64,000 nt of DNA. It comes from Hymenobacter telluris (GTDB taxonomy: Bacteria; Bacteroidota; Bacteroidia; Cytophagales; Hymenobacteraceae). Under the pieces are notes generated by a model. That model was not told the DNA's origin, did not search any database, and worked only from the letters and a program-made list of their open reading frames with translations. The translations under genes were made by a program, and so were the position numbers. Below, piece by piece: positions 45,801 to 53,400 of this stretch (its first letter is position 1; the number at the start of each line of letters is the position of its first letter). The stretch covers positions 58,324 to 122,323 of the forward strand of contig NZ_JAFLQZ010000019.1 in NCBI RefSeq assembly GCF_017313265.1, in the 5' to 3' direction.

Positions 45801-45905
45801 CCAACTGCCATCGAGTTGTTTGGTCTAGACAGAAGCCAAGTGATAGGACCTATTTGGGAGAAACAACATCTCACCAGCTTGGCCAAGGTAGCGCCGGCAT
45901 CCTAG
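42852..45905 (+). CDS. Caspase-like protease fused to Ski2-like SF2 helicase
   Basis: A 1017-aa protein. Residues 5-235 are a C14 caspase/metacaspase-like domain: ALWSLWQDTL near the start, catalytic His in FSGHG (H83) and Cys in LVLDCCFSGG (C129). Residues 285-700 are a helicase core with Q-like LNELQLAAV, Walker A APTSSGKT (307-314), DEAQ box (409-412), LLTYEMFL, and motif VI MVGRAGRLG. The rest (about 720-1017) is a helical C-terminal region. Both active sites look intact. Caspases cleave proteins after activation and Ski2-like helicases move on nucleic acid; together this suggests a protease triggered by foreign DNA or RNA (inference). Confidence 0.9.
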   Translation: MAARFLSGFIGVNRHSDPDITDLSCARRDATALWSLWQDTLPDATPVLLVDEEATRSRIDELLAQTLDAATDDDVVLLTFSGHGTHNHRLVAHDTNLEDLAGTTISMADLATRFRQSKARHILLVLDCCFSGGAPAKVIEDGLQPRGSGFSLESAFSGRGRMLLAAANVDEEAWEAAGHGLLTSALTAALRAATGPVEVGGLMADVAGRVRAEAQRLGLTQTPKWVGDIDGGFTIPPLQAGQHYYQAFPEQTGLKVSENIRELMGFGLPEEVIELWAQQFSQGLNELQLAAVNDYRILDGESLLVVAPTSSGKTFIGELAAVKAAVSTQRAVFLVPYKALANEKYEQFTDLYGTRLGLRVIRCTGDYQDATNAFVRGKYDIALLTYEMFLNLVVKNQGTLSRIGVVVVDEAQFITDPGRGISVELLLTYILSARERGITPQLVALSAVIGNTNGFEHWLRCQALITTRRPVPLEEGVIDRSGVFEYLDPDTGLQQKRQLLPAHAVRIRRDKASTQDVIVPLAQALLAQQPTAKLIVFRNVRGKAEGVAGYLAKDLGLPSADAAIAALPAHDRSSTSTRLRDCLRGGTAFHNSNLSREEREVVERAFRDQQGPVRVLGATTTVAAGINTPASAVILGETEFLGEDQKPFTIAEYKNMVGRAGRLGYNERGQSFIIANTPMERRQLFQHYVLGQPEAMRSSFATGNLSTWVLRLLAQIPRVGRREVATLLANTYGGYVEGRNNPNWRPQMDAQVETIIISLIRAGIAEQEGPMLQLTLVGFACANSSLSFDSILRLLHLLQLLNPATITLERLLALTQALPELDETYTPLFKNGNKEKTWPYHAAQKVGNDLVQLYQRSLPDQIAYLRRAKRALLVEAWLEGDSLESLEQAYTNSSFVPVSYGDVRRIADATRYHFRSVVPIVQALHPMLLLEDEALNLLTTRLEVGLPASALPLLNVPILNRGEILLLARHGIVEPSLSWAAIEPTAIELFGLDRSQVIGPIWEKQHLTSLAKVAPAS

Positions 45906-46023
45906 CCGTGTGGGCAGGGGAAATTTGAGCCTGTCTTAGTTGCGATAGTAAAGGTTAACCCCCCATATTCACCTTGAGTTTGCTTCACTTCCCACTCCTT
46001 ACCCTTGCTATCCGAGTCTGCTT

Positions 46024-46938
46024 ATGAAGTTCATTGCTATTGATTTTGAGACTGCTACGGCCGACCGCGACAGTGCGTGCGAAATAGGCTTGGCTTTCGT
46101 AGAAGACGGGCGGGTGACTGGCACCAAGTCGTGGTTGATTAAGCCCCCTTCCTATCCTTACTTCGACTCATTTAACATCTCTATTCACGGCATTCATCCT
46201 GCCGACGTAGCCAACCAGCCTACCTGGGCCGAACTTTGGCCCGAATTGCAGCCCCTACTGGAAGGACAATTGCTGGTGGCACACAATGCAGGCTTCGATT
46301 TCAGCGTGTTGCGCCGGACGTTGGAATCATATGAGCTGCCTTTTCCCTCGTTGCAGTATATCTGTAGCTATATTTTCTCCAAGAAAGTATGGACAGGGTT
46401 GCCTGCCTATGACCTGCATACGCTCTGTAAATTCCACAGCATTCCCCTGCTGCACCACCGCGCGGCGAGTGATGCCCAAGCTTGCGCGCAGCTGGCGTTG
46501 AAAACCTTTGCCCATGCCGGCGTCACCTGCCAGGAGGACTTTGCCGAGAAACTGCTAACGAACATCGGACAGCTGCGTCCAGACGGCTACGACCCTTGCA
46601 TAACGCGGCGTATTTACGCTTCTAAAGACCTAAGCCTAATAAAGGGTGACCCAGCCAAGCATAAACCCGACAGCCTCTTCTATGGTCGTAGCGTGGTGTT
46701 TACAGGTACGCTCTCATCCATGCAGCGTGCTATGGCGCAGCAGCTAGTTGCCGATATAGGTGGTATTAACAGCGGCGGCGTCACCAAAGAAACCTCCTTT
46801 CTAGTAGTTGGACAGCAAGATTATCGAATCGTTGGCGACGACGGGATGAGCGGCAAACAGGAGAAAGCTATTAAGATGATTGAGAAGGGTGCAGGGTTGG
46901 AAATCCTCTCTGAGGTGGATTTCCTTCGCAATCTGTAA
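46024..46938 (+). CDS. DnaQ-like exonuclease with BRCT domain
   Basis: A 304-aa protein. The DEDDh 3'-5' exonuclease domain spans residues 1-165 with D7 and E9 (AIDFETA), D92 (HNAGFDFSVL), H145 and D150 (HHRAASDAQA). A linker follows, then a BRCT domain (about 219-304: YGRSVVFTGTL, LVADIGGINSGGVTKETSFLVVG). DnaQ-BRCT proteins of this form occur in DNA-repair and mobile-element contexts. It lies 118 bp after the caspase-helicase and may be separate cargo rather than a system component. Confidence 0.9.
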   Translation: MKFIAIDFETATADRDSACEIGLAFVEDGRVTGTKSWLIKPPSYPYFDSFNISIHGIHPADVANQPTWAELWPELQPLLEGQLLVAHNAGFDFSVLRRTLESYELPFPSLQYICSYIFSKKVWTGLPAYDLHTLCKFHSIPLLHHRAASDAQACAQLALKTFAHAGVTCQEDFAEKLLTNIGQLRPDGYDPCITRRIYASKDLSLIKGDPAKHKPDSLFYGRSVVFTGTLSSMQRAMAQQLVADIGGINSGGVTKETSFLVVGQQDYRIVGDDGMSGKQEKAIKMIEKGAGLEILSEVDFLRNL

Positions 46939-46973
46939 TCGACTAATCAATGGCACCGGTAGTTTTCCAGTAG

Positions 46974-47546
46974 ATGAAAGAGTCAACTGATTTTTCTCCC
47001 TCGTGGATTCGCCTTGCTGCTTTGCCAGAGGAGCGGACAATGTGGGATTTTGACGCGTACTACCAACGCGTTCATCCACTTGTGCCCAATGTCCCTGAGC
47101 CTGTATTAGAGCAGTGGATTCATGGACTCCAGGACGAGTACGTTACCCGCCGAAACTATGCCTGGTTGGATTATGACCACCTTGACTTTAGCTTGGAGCA
47201 GTGGTCGACACAAGACCTTCTGAACCTGTATGTGGTCGAAGCGTACCGGGATTGCGTCGAGACCCGGGAACGCTGCCAAGCCTTCGATGAGTTTTGCTGC
47301 ACCAAAAGAGACTTGGCTCATTGGAAAGAGCAAGGCACCTGGCGGACCCCGCCAGTTGTTTTGGATGTGACGTCACTAGGCACATTGCCTCTTGAAAAGG
47401 AGTTGGTGGCGCCACACCAATTAATTGAAGGCCACAACCGGCTTGGTTATTTGCACGCCATGGCTGGCATGGTCCAGCAGGGAAGGGCGGAACTGGCGGC
47501 CAAACATGGGGTGTGGGTGCTGCGACAACCAAGTCCTTCTAAATAA
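46974..47546 (+). CDS. Hypothetical protein
   Basis: A 190-aa soluble protein with Trp- and acidic-rich sequence (NYAWLDYDHLDFSLEQWST) and a cysteine pair (DEFCCTKRD). There is no signal peptide or membrane helix. An internal ATG at residue 23 could be the real start. I do not recognise a family. It follows the DnaQ-BRCT gene by 35 bp in the same direction, and the iteron region starts just downstream. Confidence 0.6.
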   Translation: MKESTDFSPSWIRLAALPEERTMWDFDAYYQRVHPLVPNVPEPVLEQWIHGLQDEYVTRRNYAWLDYDHLDFSLEQWSTQDLLNLYVVEAYRDCVETRERCQAFDEFCCTKRDLAHWKEQGTWRTPPVVLDVTSLGTLPLEKELVAPHQLIEGHNRLGYLHAMAGMVQQGRAELAAKHGVWVLRQPSPSK

Positions 47547-48464
47547 GATGGCTGCTTCTGTGTATAGACGGTTGTCTAAGGTTTATTAGCTTATAAAATC
47601 TATTACTTCATTAACTGTCAAGCTCGACCATACCCGGCATGAGAGGCTAGGAAATAGGTTTTACAAGCACTTATGCGCTTTGTAGAATGGTAGCTGGTGC
47701 TTTTAGTAGCCGGATTGGCTACTTTTGAGATGCTGTTTTAGGAGTTCAGAGCTTTTGCTGAGGCTTATAAAAACTATTAATAAGCCTTCTGGTTGCTCTG
47801 GAGGCTGGTTAGAGAAGTCCATCATAGTAGAAAAAGGTAAAAAATTCTTTAAAAAGTGCAATTCGGTTTTGTGCTTGTTTAGACTCCCCTTTTTGTTGTT
47901 TTCGTTCGGGTTCTGCCCTAAACCACCACTTTATAAGCTTTTGTACTGCAGCTTCAACAAGCTTGTGAGTATTTTAAGTATTTAAGGTATTTGCAGGGCT
48001 CACAACTTTTTGTACTTCAGCCACTTAAGCGGCTTTAGTAATAGGTTTCATAAGCGGGCTAATAGGTTTTATAAGCCAAGTAATAGGTCTTATAAGCTGG
48101 GTAATAGGTTTTATAAGCGTAAGTAATAGCTTTCATAAGCTTATTAATAGCACTCGCACGGCCATCTATTAATTCGTCATTGTGGGGTAACTAATAGATT
48201 TTATAAGTCACTCTGGCTGCTAGCGAAGCCTCAGACTGCTACCAGCCGCACTGAATTAATAGGTTTTATAAGTCTAACTAATAGCTTTTATAAGTCTCAC
48301 AGAAACCTCGCGCTTGGCTAACTAATAGGTTTCATAAGTCTAACTAATAGCTTTTATAAGCCGGGTAACCCATCAACCTACCCCAAGTTGATAGAGACAG
48401 AATTTCGCTCTATTACTTTCCGGTTTAAGCCGTATGTTTGTTCTGTATCCCTTACAGAGTAGCT
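47547..48464. other. Plasmid origin region
   Basis: A 918-bp AT-rich stretch with no supported gene. It holds the iterons (listed separately), including two inverted copies at 47590-47605 and 47764-47779 and a diverged direct copy at 47652-47667, and an AT-rich part around 47720-48000 that could be where the DNA opens. The stretch ends at the initiator gene. Confidence 0.8.
48039..48360 (+). repeat. Iteron array (10 copies of a 16-bp unit)
   Basis: Ten direct copies of TAATAGSTTTYATAAG (small variations) start at 48039, 48060, 48081, 48102, 48124, 48192, 48257, 48279, 48323 and 48345. The first five are spaced 21-22 bp, i.e. two helical turns, and the 48257/48279 and 48323/48345 pairs are 22 bp apart. 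This is the expected binding array for the Rep_3 initiator encoded directly downstream. Confidence 0.9.
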
Positions 48465-49394
48465 ATGGCAGCGCCCGAGTCCACCGTACCGATTGAAATT
48501 CGGCAGCACAACGCGCTGACGACGGCCCGCTACGAGATGAGCGCCTGCGAGATGGACATCGTCTTTTCGCTGCTCTCCAAACTCACCAAGCAGGACAAGG
48601 CCGGTACCATCTACGAAATCCGGGTGCAGGAGCTCATGGAGATGACCGGCCGCACCTGGAACTACAAGCAGCTGCTCGAATCCACCGAGAACCTCAACAG
48701 CCGCGTCTACCACATCGAGAACGGCAAGACCCTGCTGCAGGTGAGTCTGCTCGCCTCAGCGCTGTACCGCAAGGGCGAGGGCACCATTGAGCTGGAGATA
48801 TCCGAGCGCATGCGGCCCTTCCTGATTGACCTGAAGAGCAACTTCACCTCCTACCGCCTGCAGGCCGCGTTCAGCTTGTCGAGCAAGTACGCCAAGCGCA
48901 TCTACCAGCTGGCCTCGCAGTGGAAGGACATCGGGGAAACCAAGACTTACTCGCTGGATGAGTTCAAGGGGATGCTCAAGCTCAAGGACCCCAAGGGCCA
49001 GGAGCCCGAGCAGTACGCCCAGATTTCGGCCCTGCAGAAGTACGTGCTCGACGTGGCCACCAACCAAATCAACGAGCATACCGACCTGCGCATCAAGTAC
49101 GAGCTGCTCAAGAAGGGCCGCTCCTACCAAAGCATCAAGTTCTACGTCAACACTCAGGTCCCACAGCAGCTGCCCATCCCCTTCGAGCTGGAGGCCGACG
49201 ATGCCAAGGTCCAGCTGGCGCGCAAGCACCTAGACACGCTAGGCATTGCCGAACCCAAACTGGTGCAGGAAATTCTGCAGTCCGCGAAGCACGTGGATGC
49301 CCTGTTTGCTTTCGTTTACAAGCTCAAGACCGACAAAATCAAGGCGACCAAGAACCCCGGCGGCTTGTTTTTAAAGATGCAGGGGCTACGTTAA
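48465..49394 (+). CDS. repB: RepB/Rep_3-family plasmid replication initiator
   Basis: 309 aa from ATG 48465; the frame is open to 48438. It has two winged-helix domains: residues 8-130 (QHNALTTARYEMSACEMDIVFSLLSKL) and 140-240 (AFSLSSKYAKRIYQLASQW, YSLDEFKGMLKL). Rep_3 proteins bind iterons and recruit the helicase to start theta replication, and control copy number through handcuffing. The array of 16-bp iterons directly upstream fits. It shows that this window contains a plasmid replicon. Confidence 0.93.
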   Translation: MAAPESTVPIEIRQHNALTTARYEMSACEMDIVFSLLSKLTKQDKAGTIYEIRVQELMEMTGRTWNYKQLLESTENLNSRVYHIENGKTLLQVSLLASALYRKGEGTIELEISERMRPFLIDLKSNFTSYRLQAAFSLSSKYAKRIYQLASQWKDIGETKTYSLDEFKGMLKLKDPKGQEPEQYAQISALQKYVLDVATNQINEHTDLRIKYELLKKGRSYQSIKFYVNTQVPQQLPIPFELEADDAKVQLARKHLDTLGIAEPKLVQEILQSAKHVDALFAFVYKLKTDKIKATKNPGGLFLKMQGLR

Positions 49395-49510
49395 ACACCG
49401 AAGCCTGTGCCTTAAGGCATATGTCGACACAGCGTCAAAACGCCGACATGAACTGATTTTAAGCTGCCCACATTGCGCATTGCCAAGACTTACGGCACAA
49501 AATCGACTGT

Positions 49511-49813
49511 ATGAAAACGAAAGTATATCGGTGGAATGGCCAGTACTTTGGCTTCATCTACAATGACCGGCTGTTCGACAAAAATTCAAAGTACCTAGGC
49601 TGGATAGATGGCGGCGAAGTGTGGCAAAAGAATGGCCACTACTTGGGCGAGATTGTTGATGAGTGCTACATATTGCGCCGGGTGAACATGGCCGCCCGCG
49701 CAGTACGCGCGGTGCGTGCTACCCCTGCTGTTCCGGCTGTTCCGGCAGCTCCAGCAGCCAGAGCAGCACGTGCTGCTCGCGCAAGTACAGTCGATGCGTT
49801 AGACCAATACTAA
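49511..49813 (+). CDS. Four-fold beta-flower protein with Ala-rich tail
   Basis: A 100-aa protein. Residues 1-58 contain repeated short beta units each ending in a Tyr/Phe-Leu/Gly-Ile pattern: QYFGFIYNDRLFD, KYLGWIDGGEVW, HYLGEIVDEC. The pattern fits the small four-fold beta-flower family. Residues 60-95 are an Ala/Val/Arg/Pro-rich low-complexity tail (VRAVRATPAVPAVPAAPAA). No function is known. It stands alone between the initiator and the next metal block. Confidence 0.6.
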   Translation: MKTKVYRWNGQYFGFIYNDRLFDKNSKYLGWIDGGEVWQKNGHYLGEIVDECYILRRVNMAARAVRAVRATPAVPAVPAAPAARAARAARASTVDALDQY

Positions 49814-49928
49814 TTCCTGCTTGTAGCTAAATCCCTGCGGTTACTGCGAGACTTGCCTGCTGAACGGTAAGTGAACCTTTGTCCGCTTCTACTGGTACAA
49901 GCGGTAGCCGGCATTTTCCCAATGCTGT

Positions 49929-49936
49929 TACCTTTG
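49929..49936 (+). promoter_or_regulatory. Bacteroidota -7 box (TACCTTTG)
   Basis: An exact match to TAnnTTTG, 5 bp before the DUF6660 start codon. Such close spacing gives a very short leader; no -33 element is clear at the usual distance. Confidence 0.4.
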
Positions 49937-49941
49937 CCCCG

Positions 49942-50271
49942 ATGCGCTTTCTGGCTCTGTTTTTTGCCTTCTACTTCGCTTGCCTCTCGACGCTGACTTG
50001 CGCCGATGGCGAAGTCGTGTGCAAAGACGCCACGCAGACCACTGTGGCCGCGGCCGCGCACACCGACTGCGACGCCGGCGCCCTGGGCGACTGGTGCTCC
50101 CCGCTGTGTCAGTGCCACTGCTGCGGCGGGGCCGTGGTGCCGCTGGCGCCCCTGCCGACCCTAACGGCAGCCCCGGCCGTGACCTGGGCCACCGCCCTGC
50201 GCCACGCCCGCTTGCGGGTGGGCGCCCCCACCCGGGCCTCCGGCGCCGTGTGGCAGCCACCCCAGGCCTAA
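49942..50271 (+). CDS. DUF6660-type Cys-rich secreted protein
   Basis: 109 aa from ATG 49942 with a signal peptide. The mature part has a cysteine cluster, LTCADGEVVC and CSPLCQCHCCGG, followed by a Pro/Ala-rich tail ending QPPQA. It resembles DUF6660 proteins found before CzcA genes in Bacteroidota. The cysteines and His suggest Zn/Cu binding in the periplasm. A TACCTTTG -7 box lies at 49929-49936, just before the start. It leads the Czc block, 191 bp before the permease. Confidence 0.75.
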   Translation: MRFLALFFAFYFACLSTLTCADGEVVCKDATQTTVAAAAHTDCDAGALGDWCSPLCQCHCCGGAVVPLAPLPTLTAAPAVTWATALRHARLRVGAPTRASGAVWQPPQA

Positions 50272-50462
50272 CCCTTCCTTTTTCCTGCTGACTCCCCCGC
50301 TGGGGTAGCCTGGGTGCCTTGTTGTGCGTCCGGGCTGCTGGCCGCTAGCTGTTGCAACAGACTATCCGCCAACGAGTATGCCACGCTCCCGCCTTCTAAG
50401 GCCTGGAGCCGTGGGCCGGCAGGGTTTACCCGAAGCGTTAGACCTAACCCCCACAGCAACGG

Positions 50463-53400
50463 ATGTTTGACCGGCTGATTCATTTTTCCATTCACAACAA
50501 GCTCATCATCGGGCTGCTGACCCTGGCCCTGGTGGCCTGGGGCGGCTACTCGCTGAGTCGGCTCCCGGTCGACGCGGTGCCCGACATCACCACCAACCAG
50601 GTCGTCGTCTACACCGTGGCCCCGTCGCTGGCCGCCGGCGACATCGAGCGGCTCGTCTCCTTTCCCGTCGAGCAGAGCCTGGCCACCATCCCCGGCCGCG
50701 AGGAAGTGCGCTCGTTTTCGCGCTTCGGCCTCTCGGTGGTCACCATCGTCTTCGAGGATAAGATTGACATCTACTGGGCCCGCCAGCAGGTGGCCGAGCG
50801 CCTGCGCGAAGCCGAAAGCCAGATTCCCCAGGGCATCGGCCGGCCGGAAATGGCGCCGGTGAGCACCGGCCTGGGCGAAGTGTACCAGTACCTGGTGCGC
50901 GCCAAGCCCGGCTACGAGAAGAAGTACGACGCCCGCGAGCTGCGCACGATTCAGGACTGGATTGTGCGGCGGCAGCTGCTGGGCACGCCCGGCGTGGCAG
51001 ACGTGAGCAGCTTCGGCGGACTGCTCAAGCAGTACGAAATCCGGCTGGACCCCACGCGGCTGCGCTCGTTGAACGTGACCACCGAGCAGGTGTACCAGGC
51101 CGTGTCGCGCAACAACCAGAACGCCGGCGGGGCTTACCTCGACCAGAAGCCCACGGCCTACTTCATCCGCACCGAAGGCCTGGCCGAGAATGCGGCCGAC
51201 TTGGGCAACATCGTGGTGCGCAACACCCGGGGCGGGCTGCCCGTGCTGGTGCGCGACGTGGCCGACGTGCGCCTGGGCTCGGCCGTGCGCTACGGGGCCA
51301 TGACTCGCAACGCCGAGGGCGAAGTCACCGGCGGCATCGTGCTCATGCTCAAGGGGGCCAACGCCAACGAAGTTATCAAAGCCGTCAAAGAGAGGATGGT
51401 GACGGTGGAAAAGTCCCTGCCTGAGGGCGTGACCATCGACGTGTACCTGGACCGCTCCGACCTAGTGGGCCGCGCCATCCACACGGTGAGCAAAAACCTG
51501 CTCGAAGGAGCCCTCATCGTGATTTTCGTGCTGGTGCTCTTTCTGGGCAACCTGCGCGCGGGCCTGGTGGTGGCCTCGGTCATTCCGCTGGCCATGCTCT
51601 TTGCCATCAGCATGATGCGTCTGTTCGGTGTGTCGGGCAACCTGCTCTCGCTCGGGGCCATTGACTTCGGCCTGGTGGTGGACGGGGCCGTGATTATTGT
51701 CGAAGCCATCGTGCACCGCCTGCAGCACCACGTGGGCACGGCCTCGCACCCCGACGAGGCCGGGGGCCGGCTGAGCCCTGGCCAGATGAACGAGGCCACC
51801 TACGAGGCAGCTTCCAAAATCCGCTCCTCGGCCGCTTTCGGGGAAATCATCATCCTGATTGTGTACCTGCCCCTGCTGGCCCTGGCCGGCATCGAGGGCA
51901 AGATGTTCCGCCCGATGGCCGAAACCGTGGCCTTTGCCATCGTGGGTGCCTTCATTTTGAGCCTGACCTACGTGCCGATGATGTCGGCGCTGGGCCTGAG
52001 CCGCGACACGGAGCACAAGCGCAACTTCTCGGACCGCATGATGAGCTGGCTCGAAGCCCGCTACCGGCCCGTGCTGGAATGGGCCCTGCGCCGCCGGGCC
52101 CTGGTGCTGGGCACGGCCGTGGGCTTGTTTGCCGGCGCCGTGCTGCTGTTCCGCACCCTGGGCGGGGAGTTTATTCCGCAGCTGGCGGAAGGCGACTTTG
52201 CCGTGGAGATGCGCACGCTTACCGGCTCCTCGCTGAGCTACACGGTAGACAAAAGCCAGCAGGCGGCGGCGATTCTGACCAAGCAGTTTCCGGAAGTCAA
52301 GGAAGTCGTGGCCAAGATTGGCGCGGCCGAAATCCCCACCGACCCCATGCCGGTGGAAGCCGCGGACGTGATGGTGCTGCTGGAAAAGGACCAAAGCAAG
52401 TGGACCTCGGCCCGCACCCAGGAAGAGCTGGCCGACAAGATGGCCAAGGCCCTGAGCGTGATTCCCGGCGTGACGTTCGGCTTTCAGCAGCCCATTCAGA
52501 TGCGCTTCAACGAGCTCATCAGCGGCGCCAAGCAGGACGTGGTGCTCAAAATCTACGGCGAGGACCTCGACCGGCTGGCCTCCTACGCCGACCAGGCGGC
52601 CCGCCTGGTGCGGCAGGTGGAAGGGGCCGAAGACGTGTACGTGGAGCAGGTCACCGGCCTGCCCCAAATCGTGGTCAAGCTCGACCGAAACCGCATGGCC
52701 CGCTTCGGCCTGAACGCCGAAGACGTGAACCGCACCGTACAGACGGCCTTCGCCGGGCAGAGCGCCGGGCAGCTCTTCGAGCAGGAGCGCCGCTTTGACG
52801 TGGTGCTGCGCCTGGCCCCGGAGCTGCGCCAGGACATCAGCCAGGTGCGCCAGCTGCTGGTGGCCACGCCCGCCGGCGAGCAGGTGCCCCTAGAGCAGGT
52901 GGCCACCGTGGGCCTGCAGGAAGGGCCCAACCAGATTCAGCGCGACGACGCCAAGCGCCGCATCACCGTGGCCTTCAACGTGCGGGGCCGCGACGTGGAA
53001 AGCATCGTGCAGGAGCTGCAGGGCAAGATGGACCGACAGCTCAAGTTCGCGCCCGGCTACTACGCCACCTACGGCGGGCAGTTCGAGAACCTGCGCGAAG
53101 CGACCCAGCGCCTGAGCATTGCCGTGCCCGTGGCCCTGCTGCTGATTTTCGTGCTGCTGTTTTTCACCTTCCGCTCGCTGAAGCAGTCGGTCATGATTTT
53201 CACCGCCATTCCGCTCTCGGCCATCGGCGGCGTGCTGGCCCTGTGGCTGCGGGGCATGCCCTTCAGCATCTCGGCCGGGGTGGGCTTCATTGCCCTCTTC
53301 GGCGTGGCCGTACTCAACGGCATCGTGCTCATCGGCTACTTCAACCAGCTCAAAGAAGAGGGCCGCACGGACCTCTACCAGCGCATTCTGGAAGGCACGC

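Noticed and set aside
47725..47985. 86-codon ORF in the origin region
   Set aside because: Composition is that of AT-rich iteron DNA, there is no domain, and it overlaps the iteron-like sequence.
48039..48360. CRISPR array
   Set aside because: The repeats are 16 bp with 5-50 bp gaps, lie next to a Rep_3 gene and have no cas genes nearby; they are iterons.
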